DNA of 64,000 nt from Roseiterribacter gracilis (GCA_018332375.1 BOPV01000001.1:2294001-2358000), one strand, 5' to 3'. Positions 35,746-45,212 are shown, counted from the stretch's first letter. Notes: a model not told the origin generated them from the sequence alone. A program made the numbers and translations.

Positions 35746-36879
35746 ATGAAGAACGCCGTGATTGCCGGCTACGTCCGGTCGCCATTCCATTTCGCCAACA
35801 AAGGCGCCCTGACCAAAGTCCGACCCGACGATCTCGCCGCGCATGTCGTCAAAGCGCTGGTCGAGCAAACCAAGATCGATCCCAAAGACATTGAGGATCT
35901 GATCGTCGGCAACGCGTTTCCCGAAGGCGAACAAGGTTTCAACGTTGCGCGTCTGATCGCGTTGATCGCCGGTCTGCCGCTCAGCGTTGCAGGCACCACC
36001 GTCAATCGCTTCTGCGGTTCGTCGATGCAGTCGGTGCACATGGCTGCGGGCGCGATCGCAACCGGTTCGGGCGATGTGTTCATCGCAGCCGGCGTCGAAA
36101 GCATGACGCGCGTGCCGATGGGCGGCTACAACCCGATGCCCAATCCGGCGCTGATGAAAGCCTCGGCCGCCTATATGTCGATGGGCGAGACCGCCGAAAA
36201 TCTCGCGGTCAAATATCAGATCACGCGCGCCGATCAGGAAAAGTTCGCGACCATCTCGCACCAGCGCGCCGCCAAGGCTGCTGCTGAAGGCAAGTTCAAA
36301 GACGAGATCGTGCCCATCAGCACGAACGGCATTGTCGTCGACAGCGACGGCACCATTCGTCCCGACACGACGCCCGAAGGCCTGTCGACTTTGAAGCCTG
36401 CGTTCAGCGTCGAAGGCACGGTTACTGCCGGCACCTCGTCGCCGCTGACCGACGGTGCGTCGGCGGTGCTGGTGGTCAGCGAGGACTACGCCAAGGCGCA
36501 CGGCCTCAAGATCCTCGCCAAGATCCGTTCGACTGCGGTTGCGGGCTGCGCGCCCGAGATCATGGGCATCGGCCCGGTCCCGGCATCGCAAAAAGCGCTG
36601 CAGCGCGCCGGCCTGAAGATCGGCGACATCGATCTGTTCGAACTCAACGAAGCTTTCGCCGCGCAGGCGATGAGCGTGATGCGCGAACTCGGCATCGATC
36701 ACGCCAAAGCCAATCTCGATGGCGGCGCGTTGGCGCTGGGTCATCCGTTGGGCGCATCGGGCGGCCGCATCACCGGCAAAGCCGCGTCGCTGCTGCAGCG
36801 TGAAAAGAAGCAGTTCGCGCTGGCGACGATGTGCATTGGTGGCGGCCAGGGAATCGCGACTGTTCTGGAAGCGGTCTAA
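35746..36879 (+). CDS. fadA: Acetyl-CoA C-acyltransferase (thiolase)
   Basis: A 377-residue degradative thiolase performing the last step of beta-oxidation. The acyl-carrying cysteine is Cys90 in TVNRFCGSSMQ, the catalytic histidine lies in GGALALGHPLGASGGR and the second cysteine in TMCIGGGQGIA. It is the first enzyme gene after the MerR regulator, with AGGGAAGG upstream of the start. It is followed after four bases by the bifunctional enzyme gene. Confidence 0.95.
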   Translation: MKNAVIAGYVRSPFHFANKGALTKVRPDDLAAHVVKALVEQTKIDPKDIEDLIVGNAFPEGEQGFNVARLIALIAGLPLSVAGTTVNRFCGSSMQSVHMAAGAIATGSGDVFIAAGVESMTRVPMGGYNPMPNPALMKASAAYMSMGETAENLAVKYQITRADQEKFATISHQRAAKAAAEGKFKDEIVPISTNGIVVDSDGTIRPDTTPEGLSTLKPAFSVEGTVTAGTSSPLTDGASAVLVVSEDYAKAHGLKILAKIRSTAVAGCAPEIMGIGPVPASQKALQRAGLKIGDIDLFELNEAFAAQAMSVMRELGIDHAKANLDGGALALGHPLGASGGRITGKAASLLQREKKQFALATMCIGGGQGIATVLEAV

Positions 36880-36883
36880 ACCG

Positions 36884-39220
36884 ATGGCCGAGATCAAAAA
36901 GGTTGCCGTCATCGGCTCCGGCGTGATGGGCGGTGCGATCGCCGCCCATGTCGCCAATGCCGGTATTCCAGTCGTCCTGCTCGACGTCGCCGCCAAAGAA
37001 GGTGATCGCAGCGCGATCGCCAAAGGTGCGATCGACCGTCTGCTGAAGACCGATCCCGCGCCGTTCATGCACAACAAGAATGCGCGGCTGATTACGCCGG
37101 GCAATCTCGACGACGATCTGAACCTGCTCGCCGACGTCGACTGGATCGTCGAAGCGATCGTCGAACGTCTCGATATCAAACACGCGCTGTACGAAAAGCT
37201 CGAGAAGGCGCGCAAGCCCGGCTCGATCGTATCGTCGAACACCTCGACCATTCCGCTCGATAAACTGGTCGAAGGCCGCTCGGCCGAGTTCCAGCGCGAC
37301 TTCGTCATCACGCACTTCTTCAACCCGCCGCGCTACATGCGCTTGCTGGAGCTGGTGGTCGGCAAGAAGACGTCGCCCGACGTCGCCAAGACGATCGAGA
37401 AATTCTGCGACGTGAATCTCGGCAAGGGCGTCGTGCATTGCCACGACACGCCGGGCTTCATTGCCAATCGCATCGGCACCTTCTGGATCCAGCAAGCGAT
37501 CAACAGCGCGATGGATCTGGGACTGACGGTCGAAGAAGCCGACGCAGTCAGCGGGCGCCCGATGGGCATTCCAAAGACCGGCGTGTTCGGCCTGGTCGAT
37601 CTCGTCGGCCTGGATCTGATGCCGCACATCTCGGCGAGCTTGCTGTCGACGCTGCCGCCCAAGGATGCGTATCGCGACATCGCGCGCGACGTACCGTTGT
37701 TCAAGAAGCTGATCGAGTCCGGCTATACCGGCCGCAAAGGCAAAGGCGGCTTCTACCGTCTCGATCGCACCGGCGGCGCCAAGACCAAACAGACGCTCGA
37801 TCTCGTCAGCGGCGAATATCGCAACGAGCAGCGCGCCCAATTGACCGCACTCGACGCGTCGAAGGCCGGCGGGCTGAAAGGTCTCGTCACCAGCGACGAC
37901 AAAGGCGGCAAGTTCGCCTGGGCGGTGCTGTCGGCGACGTTGTCCTACGCGGCCGACCTGGTGCCCGAAATCGCCGACACGGTGCACGACCTCGATGAAG
38001 GCATGCGTCTCGGCTATGCGTGGAAGCGCGGTCCGTTCGAATTGATCGACGAACTCGGCACCGGCTGGTTCGCCGACAAGCTGAAAGCCGAAGGCAAGCC
38101 GATTCCGAAGATGCTGGCGGTGGCCAACGGCCGTCCCTTCTACCGGGTCGAGAACGGCAAGCTGCAGCAGCTGCTGCCCAGCGGCGACTATGCCGACATC
38201 AAACGTCCGGACGGCGTGCTGTTGCTCGCCGACATCAAGCGGGCGTCGAAGCCGGTGGCCAAGAACGCCTCGGCGCAGTTGTGGGATATCGGCGACGGCG
38301 TGTTGTGCCTCGAATTCCGTTCCAAGATGAATTCGATGGACGCGGACATCATGGCGATGATCCAGCGCGCCATCGGCACGATCGGCGACGGCAAGAGCGG
38401 CCCGTACAAAGCGTTGGTCGTTTACAACGAAGGCGACAATTTCTCGGTCGGCGCCAATCTCGGCCTCGCGCTGTTCGCGCTGAACCTGGCGATGTACCCG
38501 CAAGTCGAAGAAATGGTTTCGGGCGGGCAGCAGACCTACAAGGCGATGAAATACGCGCCCTTCCCCACCGTCGTCGCGCCGTTCGGCATGGCGCTGGGCG
38601 GCGGTTGCGAGATCGTGCTGCACGCGTCAGCAGTACAGGCGCATGCCGAGCTTTATATCGGCCTCGTCGAAGTCGGCGTCGGCCTGATTCCGGGCTGGGG
38701 CGGCTGCAAGGAAATGATCGTCCGCCACCAGCAGAACAAGAAGCGTCCGGGCGGACCGATGCCGGCGGTCGGCAAAGCGTTCGAAATCATTTCGACCGCG
38801 ACCGTGTCGCGTTCGGCAGCGCAGGCGCAGGAATATCTGTTCCTGCGCGACAGCGACGGCATCACGATGAATCGCGATCGCCTTCTCGCCGACGCCAAGG
38901 CACGCGCGCTGGAATTGTCGAAAGACTACAAGCCGCCAGTGGCGCCGGAAATTCGCCTGCCGGGACCGACTGCGAAAGCAGCGTTCAAACTTGCGGTCGA
39001 TGGGTTCGTCGCAAGCGGCAAGGCAACTGCGTACGACCAGGTCGTGTCGGACGCGTTGGGCGACATTCTCTCGGGCGGCAACACCGACATCACCGAGATC
39101 AAAACCGAAGACGACATCACCGCGCTGGAACGAGCCGCCTTCATGAAGCTCGTGCGCAATGACGGAACGGTGGCCCGGATCGAGACGATGCTCGAAACCG
39201 GGAAACCGCTGCGGAATTAG
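36884..39220 (+). CDS. fadN: Bifunctional 3-hydroxyacyl-CoA dehydrogenase/enoyl-CoA hydratase, FadN type
   Basis: A 778-residue enzyme with the domain order of Bacillus FadN: the dehydrogenase first (about 1-400; VAVIGSGVMGGAIAAHVANA, then SSNTSTIPL and HFFNPPRYM) and a crotonase domain last (about 450-700; NFSVGANLG and MALGGGCEIVLHA for the oxyanion hole). This is the reverse of Escherichia FadB. It hydrates enoyl-CoA and oxidises 3-hydroxyacyl-CoA. It lies between thiolase and acyl-CoA dehydrogenase genes, the same three functions as fadNAE in Bacillus. Confidence 0.93.
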   Translation: MAEIKKVAVIGSGVMGGAIAAHVANAGIPVVLLDVAAKEGDRSAIAKGAIDRLLKTDPAPFMHNKNARLITPGNLDDDLNLLADVDWIVEAIVERLDIKHALYEKLEKARKPGSIVSSNTSTIPLDKLVEGRSAEFQRDFVITHFFNPPRYMRLLELVVGKKTSPDVAKTIEKFCDVNLGKGVVHCHDTPGFIANRIGTFWIQQAINSAMDLGLTVEEADAVSGRPMGIPKTGVFGLVDLVGLDLMPHISASLLSTLPPKDAYRDIARDVPLFKKLIESGYTGRKGKGGFYRLDRTGGAKTKQTLDLVSGEYRNEQRAQLTALDASKAGGLKGLVTSDDKGGKFAWAVLSATLSYAADLVPEIADTVHDLDEGMRLGYAWKRGPFELIDELGTGWFADKLKAEGKPIPKMLAVANGRPFYRVENGKLQQLLPSGDYADIKRPDGVLLLADIKRASKPVAKNASAQLWDIGDGVLCLEFRSKMNSMDADIMAMIQRAIGTIGDGKSGPYKALVVYNEGDNFSVGANLGLALFALNLAMYPQVEEMVSGGQQTYKAMKYAPFPTVVAPFGMALGGGCEIVLHASAVQAHAELYIGLVEVGVGLIPGWGGCKEMIVRHQQNKKRPGGPMPAVGKAFEIISTATVSRSAAQAQEYLFLRDSDGITMNRDRLLADAKARALELSKDYKPPVAPEIRLPGPTAKAAFKLAVDGFVASGKATAYDQVVSDALGDILSGGNTDITEIKTEDDITALERAAFMKLVRNDGTVARIETMLETGKPLRN

Positions 39221-39231
39221 GGAGAGCGACG

Positions 39232-41025
39232 ATGCCCAGCTACAAGGCGCCGATCGAAAACGTCCGCTTCATTTTGAATGAAGTGTTCGACGTGTCGGAG
39301 ATCGCAAAGCTTCCCGGCTACGAAGACGCAACGCCGGACGTCATCGACGCCGTGCTCGAAGGCATGGCGCAGTTCTGCGAAGAAGTGATCCAGCCGCTGA
39401 ATCTCAGCGGCGACGCGGAAGGCTGCAAATACGAGAACGGTGTCGTGCGCACGCCGAAAGGCTTCAAGGAAGCGTACGACCAATATGTCGCCGGCGGCTG
39501 GATGGGCGTGACGTCCAATCCGGCGTACGGCGGCCAAGGCTTACCGCATACGGTCGGTTCGGTGCTGGAAGAATTCGTCACCTCGGCGAACATGTCGTTC
39601 GGCATGTATCCGGGCCTGTCGACCGGCGCCATTCGCGCCATCGAACATTGGGCGCCCGAACATCTGAAACAGACCTATCTGCATAAGATGGTGGCGGGCA
39701 CTTGGTCGGGCACGATGTGTCTGACCGAAGCGCATTGCGGCACCGATCTCGGCCTGATCCGCACCAAAGCATCGGCCGCCGACAGTGACGGCAGCCACAA
39801 AATCACCGGCAGCAAGATTTTCATCTCGGCTGGCGAACAGGACCTGACCGAGAACATCATTCATCTCGTGTTGGCCAAGCTGCCCGACGCGCCGCCCGGC
39901 GTGAAAGGCATCTCGCTGTTCATCGTGCCGAAGTTCCTGCCGAAAGAAGACGGCAGCGTCGGCCCGCGCAACGGCGTGATGTGCGGCTCGATCGAACACA
40001 AGATGGGCATCAAGGCGTCGGCCACCTGCGTCATGAATTTCGACGAAGCCAAAGGCTGGCTGATCGGCGAACCGCACAAAGGCATGCGGGCGATGTTCAC
40101 GATGATGAACGCCGCGCGCTTTGGCGTGGCGATGCAGGGGCTCGGCATCGCCGAAGTCTCGTATCAAAACGCGGTCGCCTACGCGAAAGACCGTATCCAG
40201 GGTCGTGCGCTGACCGGCGCCAAAGAAAAGGACAAGCCGGCCGACCCGATCATCGTCCATCCCGACGTGCGCAAGAACCTGCTGACGATGAAAGCCTTCA
40301 CCGAAGCAGCGCGCGCGCTGTCGGTGTGGGTGGGCATGCAGCTCGACGTGATCGAAAAACATCCCGATCCGAAAGTGCGCCAAGAAGCCGACGACCTTCT
40401 GGCGCTGATGACGCCGATCCTGAAGGCGTATTTCAGCGACATGGGATCGGAAGTCGCCAATCTCGGCGTGCAGATCTATGGCGGACACGGCTACATCCAC
40501 GAATGGGGGATGGAGCAGTTCGTGCGCGATGCGCGCATCGCGCAGATCTATGAAGGTGCCAACGGCATTCAGGCGCTCGACCTGGTCGGCCGTAAGCTGC
40601 CGCAGAATATGGGCCGTCCGCTTCGCCGCTTCTTCCATCCTGCTTCGCAATTCATCGAAGCCGAAATGGAGAACCCGGCACTCGCCGAGTTCATGCCGCA
40701 TTTTGCCAAAGCGTTCGGCAAGTTGCAGCAAGCGACCGCGATCATCGCGCAGAAGGGCATGAGCAATCCGGACGAAGCGGCCGCCGCATCGACCGACTAT
40801 CTGCGCATGTTCGCGCTGGTTGCGATGGCGTTCATGTGGCTGAAGATGGTCAAGGTCGCCGTCGCCAAACTGCCGGACGCAAACGGCCGTGCCAGTTTCT
40901 ATGACGGCAAGATCAAAACCGCGCGCTTCTTCTTCCAGAAGATGTTGCCGGAAACCGAAACAAGGTTCCGCACGATCATGGCCGGTTCGAAGTCGCTGAT
41001 GGATCTCGACATGGAGCAATTCTGA
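39232..41025 (+). CDS. Acyl-CoA dehydrogenase, ~600-residue class
   Basis: A 597-residue flavoprotein dehydrogenase with an extended C-terminal domain (DmdC/FadE-like class). FAD and substrate motifs include MCLTEAHCGTDLGLIRTKAS and KITGSKIFISAGEQD; the C-terminal helical bundle has QIYGGHGYIHEWGMEQFVRD and IAQIYEGANGIQALDLVG. It catalyses the first beta-oxidation step; acyl length specificity is not readable. It overlaps the SCP2 gene start by one base. Confidence 0.93.
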   Translation: MPSYKAPIENVRFILNEVFDVSEIAKLPGYEDATPDVIDAVLEGMAQFCEEVIQPLNLSGDAEGCKYENGVVRTPKGFKEAYDQYVAGGWMGVTSNPAYGGQGLPHTVGSVLEEFVTSANMSFGMYPGLSTGAIRAIEHWAPEHLKQTYLHKMVAGTWSGTMCLTEAHCGTDLGLIRTKASAADSDGSHKITGSKIFISAGEQDLTENIIHLVLAKLPDAPPGVKGISLFIVPKFLPKEDGSVGPRNGVMCGSIEHKMGIKASATCVMNFDEAKGWLIGEPHKGMRAMFTMMNAARFGVAMQGLGIAEVSYQNAVAYAKDRIQGRALTGAKEKDKPADPIIVHPDVRKNLLTMKAFTEAARALSVWVGMQLDVIEKHPDPKVRQEADDLLALMTPILKAYFSDMGSEVANLGVQIYGGHGYIHEWGMEQFVRDARIAQIYEGANGIQALDLVGRKLPQNMGRPLRRFFHPASQFIEAEMENPALAEFMPHFAKAFGKLQQATAIIAQKGMSNPDEAAAASTDYLRMFALVAMAFMWLKMVKVAVAKLPDANGRASFYDGKIKTARFFFQKMLPETETRFRTIMAGSKSLMDLDMEQF

Positions 41026-41318
41026 TGAGCCTCGAAGACCTCCAGCAGAAGCTGGCGATGAAGGCCCGTACGTCCCCGCCCTTGGGGAAGACGGTGAAAT
41101 TCGATCTCGGCGCCGACGGTGCGCTGCGCATTGAAGGTCAGACTGTGCTCGTCGACGCGGGTGCGCCCGCCGACACGACGATCACCATGACGCGCGTCAA
41201 TTTCGAGAAGCTGCTGGCCGGCGATCTCGACCCGACGCTCGCTTTCATGACTGGCAAGCTGAAAGTCGCCGGCGATATGGGCGTCGCGATGAAATTGTCG
41301 TCGCTGCTCGAGGATTGA
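41025..41318 (+). CDS. SCP2 sterol-binding domain protein
   Basis: A 97-residue stand-alone SCP2 fold: LGKTVKFDLGADGALRIEGQ, TTITMTRVNFEKLLAGDLDP and AFMTGKLKVAGDMGVAMKLS are the family landmarks. SCP2 domains bind fatty acyl chains or acyl-CoA and probably shuttle substrate for the operon's enzymes. Its start overlaps the dehydrogenase stop and the thioesterase follows at three bases. Confidence 0.9.
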   Translation: MSLEDLQQKLAMKARTSPPLGKTVKFDLGADGALRIEGQTVLVDAGAPADTTITMTRVNFEKLLAGDLDPTLAFMTGKLKVAGDMGVAMKLSSLLED

Positions 41319-41321
41319 TCC

Positions 41322-41858
41322 TTGTCGCTGTTCGTCCGACTGGTCGCCGTCATTCTCGGCGCGTTGTACGGGCGCAAACTGGGGCCGATGGAGGAGAGCC
41401 GGTTGGCCATGCGCGTATGGCTGACCGATCTCGATCCCAATCTGCACATGAACAACGGTCGCTACCTGACCGTCATGGATCTCGGCCGTTTCGATCTGAT
41501 GATCCGGATCGGCCTGGCACGCACGGCGATGAAGAAGCGCTGGATGCCAGTCGTCGCCGCCGCGCAAATACGCTATCGCCGTTCGCTGGCACCGTTCGAA
41601 CGCTACACGCTGACGACGAAGCTGCTGAGCTGGGACGGCAAATGGTTCTATCTCGAACAGCAATTCGTGCGTCGCGACGGCAGCGTCGCCGCACTGGCCT
41701 GGGTCAAGGTAGCGATCCGCAAGCCTGGCGGCACGGTTGACGCGGACGAGCTGCAGCAGGCGATGGGGCTGGCGCTGGTGCCGCTCCCGCTGGCACCCAA
41801 CGTTGCGCGCTGGATCGAACTGACCAACGAACCGTCAAAAATCGCGAACGCGGCGTAA
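41322..41858 (+). CDS. Acyl-CoA thioesterase-like protein, hotdog fold (THEM6/YbgC-like)
   Basis: A 178-residue hotdog-fold protein. An N-terminal hydrophobic segment (about 3-15) precedes MRVWLTDLDPNLHMNNGRYL, the thioesterase motif with the catalytic aspartate and the NNG. It then continues MDLGRFDLMIRIGL and PVVAAAQIRYRRSLAPFERY. The start is a TTG at 41322. As the last gene of the operon it may release CoA from acyl intermediates. Confidence 0.86.
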   Translation: MSLFVRLVAVILGALYGRKLGPMEESRLAMRVWLTDLDPNLHMNNGRYLTVMDLGRFDLMIRIGLARTAMKKRWMPVVAAAQIRYRRSLAPFERYTLTTKLLSWDGKWFYLEQQFVRRDGSVAALAWVKVAIRKPGGTVDADELQQAMGLALVPLPLAPNVARWIELTNEPSKIANAA

Positions 41859-41882
41859 AGCATGATCCGCCATCTTGCGTTG

Positions 41883-41930
41883 GCGTGCTTTCCCGCCGCG
41901 AACCGGCCCCCACTTCGCGGGAAAACAAGC
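41883..41930. repeat. Palindromic intergenic element, copy 2
   Basis: On the minus strand this reads GCTTGTTTTCCCGCGAAGTG followed by GGGGCCGGTTCGCGGCGGGA and then AAGCACGC. It shares the GAAGTGG..CCGGTTCGCGG core and the flanking complementary arms with the copy at 24362. The stem is less perfect. It lies between the thioesterase gene and a small membrane protein. Confidence 0.7.
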
Positions 41931-41972
41931 TAGCTGCTTGTTCGGAAACCTCCGGTCCCGCAACATCGCACC

Positions 41973-42239
41973 ATGACGATGCCGACCGAAGCCAGCCCGC
42001 ACCGCGCCCGCGCCGCCCTCAAGGCTGCGATGGTGGCGGCGATCGTGCTGGTCATCCTGATCGGCGCGCTGGCGATCGTTGATGCAGACGCGGTCTATAA
42101 TCTGAAGAGACGGCTCTCGCTGTGGTTGATCCTGGCGATCGTGGTGATCATCGATCTCCTGTCCTTCATCGTGTTTGCGTTGCTTTTCGCCGCTTATAAG
42201 TGGATCAAACGCGACCTCGACCCTGCTACCGACGATTGA
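41973..42239 (+). CDS. Small two-helix membrane protein
   Basis: An 88-residue protein with two hydrophobic helices, about 19-37 (AMVAAIVLVILIGALAIVD) and about 49-76 (LSLWLILAIVVIIDLLSFIV), and short charged termini. I do not recognise a family. It lies 7 bases before the methyltransferase gene, so the two may be cotranslated. Confidence 0.68.
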   Translation: MTMPTEASPHRARAALKAAMVAAIVLVILIGALAIVDADAVYNLKRRLSLWLILAIVVIIDLLSFIVFALLFAAYKWIKRDLDPATDD

Positions 42240-42246
42240 GTGACAC

Positions 42247-43761
42247 GTGAGCGACTGGACGCGCGGCTACCGGACGGACGTCAATTACACGCCGGGCTAC
42301 TATCCGTATTTGAACCCGGCCGCGCATGCCTTCGCGTTGTTGGCCGCCGGCTGGCGCGCGCCGCAGCTCGACCAGCCTTTCACCTATGCCGAGCTTGGCT
42401 GCGGCCACGGCCTGTCGGTGCAGGTTCATGCGGCTGCGTCGCATGGGAAGTTCTATGCGAACGACTTCATGCCGGCGCATATCGCCTCGGCGCAGGTACG
42501 CATCGCGGCCGCCGGGCTGACCAACCTCGAAATGTCCGACGCGTCGTTCGCCGACTATGTCGACGCGCCGCTTCCCAAACTCGACGCAGTTGTTTTGCAC
42601 GGCGTCTGGTCATGGGTCGACGACGCATCGCGCAACGACATCCTGCTGTTCCTGCGACGCCACCTGAAACCCGGTGGTTACGTGTTCGTCAGCTACAACG
42701 CGTTGCCGGGCTGGGCGCCGATCATGCCGTTGCGCGCACTTCTGCGCAGCGGCCAGGGCCATGACAGCGCGACGCGTGCGCGCGACGGCGCGGCCTTCGC
42801 CAGCAAGTTGCTTGATGCAGATGCGCGCTGGTTCAAAGGCAACGAACCCGCGCGTGCGATGCTGGACCGGCTGCGCGGGTTGCCGGGCGCGTATCTGGCG
42901 CACGAATATATGAACGACAATTGGCGGCTTCTGTACCACCACGAAGCCGCTGCCGAACTGAACGCCGCCCAGCTTCATTTCGCGACCTCAGCGTCGATGC
43001 GCGACAGTCTGGACGAGCTGGTTTTGAACGAAGACCAACGCGCGTTGCTGGCGGGTATTTCCGACGAAACGGCGCGCGAAACGGCGCGGGATTTTTGCGT
43101 CAACCCGCTGCTGCGCCGCGACTTGTATCTGCGCGGCGGCGTACGCCTCAGCAAAATCGAACAGCTACAACAGCTGAACGACACAACCTTTGCGCTCAGC
43201 ATGCCGCGCGCACGGGTTGGACTGCGCATCGAACTTGGCGGCGTCGGGACGGTGACATTGGCGCACGACGTCTATGCGCCGATCCTCGATGCGCTGCGCA
43301 ATGGCCCGGCGGATCTGGGCCAGATCCGCAACGCGATCGGCGAACACAACGACATCGGGACGACGGTCAACGCGGTGAAGGTTCTGGTCGGCGCGGGATT
43401 GATCGTGCCGTGCCTGCCGCGCGCCGGCGTCACCGAACGCAAAGTTGTGACCGATCGGTTCAACGATCGTGTGCTGCTGGAATCGCTGCACGAAGCCGAA
43501 CTGGACGTGCTTGCATCGCCAATAACCGGCGGCGGATTCCGCCTCGACCGCGTCGAGCGTCTGTTTGTCTTCGCGCAGAAGCGCAACGTCCAAGAGCTCG
43601 CCGAGATGGCGTGGCAGATCATGTCGCAACTTGGCGAAGTGCTGCTGCGCGACGGAGAACCGGTGCTGGGCGACGAAGCCAATTTGGCGGAAATGCGAAA
43701 GCGCGAAACCCAATTCCGCGCCGAGATGTTGCCGCTGCTCAAGCAGCTGCAGATCCTCTAG
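42247..43761 (+). CDS. SAM methyltransferase with methyltransferase regulatory domain (PF10119-type)
   Basis: A 504-residue protein. The N-terminal half is a class I methyltransferase: it begins MSDWTRGYRTDVNYTPGYY, motif I is YAELGCGHGLSVQVHA, and HLKPGGYVFVSYNALPGW follows. The middle (about 215-300) matches the regulatory domain that accompanies this subgroup (LDELVLNEDQRALLAGISD, FCVNPLLRRDLYLRGG). The substrate is unknown; relatives are uncharacterised or act on cell-surface compounds. The 3' end overlaps the convergent SCO gene in a shared CTAG. Confidence 0.87.
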   Translation: MSDWTRGYRTDVNYTPGYYPYLNPAAHAFALLAAGWRAPQLDQPFTYAELGCGHGLSVQVHAAASHGKFYANDFMPAHIASAQVRIAAAGLTNLEMSDASFADYVDAPLPKLDAVVLHGVWSWVDDASRNDILLFLRRHLKPGGYVFVSYNALPGWAPIMPLRALLRSGQGHDSATRARDGAAFASKLLDADARWFKGNEPARAMLDRLRGLPGAYLAHEYMNDNWRLLYHHEAAAELNAAQLHFATSASMRDSLDELVLNEDQRALLAGISDETARETARDFCVNPLLRRDLYLRGGVRLSKIEQLQQLNDTTFALSMPRARVGLRIELGGVGTVTLAHDVYAPILDALRNGPADLGQIRNAIGEHNDIGTTVNAVKVLVGAGLIVPCLPRAGVTERKVVTDRFNDRVLLESLHEAELDVLASPITGGGFRLDRVERLFVFAQKRNVQELAEMAWQIMSQLGEVLLRDGEPVLGDEANLAEMRKRETQFRAEMLPLLKQLQIL

Positions 43762-44369
43762 AAGCCGGCGGCTTCGCGAATCCCTTTGGCCAGCGCGTCA
43801 GACGGCGTGCCGGCCGGAAACACAGTCGCCAAGGTCGCATCCGGTTTCATCAGATAGATGAAGGACGAATGGTCCATCAGATACGAGTCCGCGTCGGCGC
43901 CCGGTGATTTGGCGTAGTAGACGCGATAGGCGCGCGTCGCGGCCTGGATTTGCGCGGTCGAGCCAGTCAATCCGACCAGGCGATGTCCGAACAGACCGAC
44001 ATAGTTTTTCAGTTTCTCGGGCGTGTCGCGTGCAGGATCGATCGTCACGAAGATCGGCTGCACCTGCTCGGCCTTGGGACCCAGCTCGTCCATCGCATCG
44101 GTCATCGTCTGCAATTCGGTCGGGCAGACGTCGGGGCAGAAGGTGTAGCCGAAATAGACCAGCCGCCAGCGTCCCTTGAATGACGCTTCATCGGTGGGTC
44201 GGCCATCCTGATCGACCAAGCGAAGTTCGCCGCCGACCCCGCCCGCGCCGCCGACGCTGCGATCGGTCAGTTTCCACGCGGTGACGATCGCAACCAGCAA
44301 GCCAAGCCCGAACAGCGCGAAGATGACGCGCGGCAGAATCAGGTGAGCGGTGGGGCGCCGGGAAGCCAT
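43758..44369 (-). CDS. SCO1/SenC family copper chaperone
   Basis: A 203-residue membrane-anchored thioredoxin-fold protein. The N-terminal helix is about 13-32 (PRVIFALFGLGLLVAIVTAW). The copper-binding cysteines are in YFGYTFCPDVCPTE (CxxxC) and the histidine in LMDHSSFIYLM. SCO proteins deliver copper to the CuA site of cytochrome oxidase. No oxidase genes are nearby. The mature domain lies in the periplasm. Confidence 0.93.
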   Translation of the reverse strand: MASRRPTAHLILPRVIFALFGLGLLVAIVTAWKLTDRSVGGAGGVGGELRLVDQDGRPTDEASFKGRWRLVYFGYTFCPDVCPTELQTMTDAMDELGPKAEQVQPIFVTIDPARDTPEKLKNYVGLFGHRLVGLTGSTAQIQAATRAYRVYYAKSPGADADSYLMDHSSFIYLMKPDATLATVFPAGTPSDALAKGIREAAGF

Positions 44370-44444
44370 TGGGGCGCGACTGTAGCCAGCCGCGCCCCAT
44401 TCTCATCTGCGGCGAAAGCACGCCGCATGTCTGTCTACGAGCGA

Positions 44445-45212
44445 CTAAAGGACGCCGATCATCGTCCCCACCAGCGGGTGGCGCACGATGTCTTGCTCTT
44501 CCAGTCGCACGACGGCGATACCGGGCAATGGCGCCAGGCGATGTGCCACCTGATCCAGGCCCGACATACCGTCGAGCAGATCCGATTGGCCCGGGTCGCC
44601 GGTCACGACCATGGTCGAATGCCAGCCCAACCGCGTCAGCAGCATTTTCATCTGCGCGTAGGTGCAGTTCTGCGCTTCGTCGATCACGATGAACGCGTTG
44701 TTCAACGTGCGTCCGCGCATGAAACCAACGGGCGCGATTTCGATTTCGCCTTCTTGCATCAAATGACGCATGCGTTTGGTGCCGAGCCGGTCGGTCAAAC
44801 AGTCGTAGAGCGGGCGCAAATACGGCGCCATTTTCTCCATCATGTCGCCGGGCAGAAAACCCAGATTTTCGCCGGCCTCAATCGCCGGGCGCGACAACAC
44901 GATGCGTTCAATCTTGCCCGCTTCCAGCGCGTCGACCGCGGCGGAAATTGCGAGATAGGTTTTGCCCGTACCGGCCGGGCCGATTGCCAATGTCAGACTA
45001 TGTTCGGCGATGGCTTTGAGCAGCTGTTCCTGATTGCGCGAGCGCGGTTTGATTTTTCGAACGTAGCTTTGATCCCGGCGCTCATCTTCCAGGGGGTCCC
45101 ACCCCGCGTCTCGTTTGGCGCCATCTTTTCTGGCGGCCTCACCTTTTGAGAATAGGGGATGCACCTTGGTCGCGGCCTCGGAATGGTGGAGGCGCGCGCT
45201 ACGCTTTGCCAT
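44445..45212 (-). CDS. PhoH-family ATPase
   Basis: A 255-residue P-loop protein. Walker A is LAIGPAGTGKTYLAISAAVD, Walker B is AFIVIDEAQNCTYAQMKMLL, and VVTGDPGQSDL is the sensor-like motif. PhoH and PhoL-type proteins have helicase-like ATPase domains linked to RNA metabolism. The ATG at 45212 follows CGAGGAGCTCCCTG; a longer frame upstream has no ribosome binding site. The leader upstream contains an intrinsic terminator, suggesting attenuation or a separate RNA. Confidence 0.9.
   Translation of the reverse strand: MAKRSARLHHSEAATKVHPLFSKGEAARKDGAKRDAGWDPLEDERRDQSYVRKIKPRSRNQEQLLKAIAEHSLTLAIGPAGTGKTYLAISAAVDALEAGKIERIVLSRPAIEAGENLGFLPGDMMEKMAPYLRPLYDCLTDRLGTKRMRHLMQEGEIEIAPVGFMRGRTLNNAFIVIDEAQNCTYAQMKMLLTRLGWHSTMVVTGDPGQSDLLDGMSGLDQVAHRLAPLPGIAVVRLEEQDIVRHPLVGTMIGVL

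Noticed and set aside
36770..38623. A 617-codon open frame antisense to the FadN-type gene, and a similar 550-codon frame antisense to nrdA (52848-54500)
   Set aside because: Both lie wholly within genes with complete catalytic motifs and contain no recognisable domain of their own.
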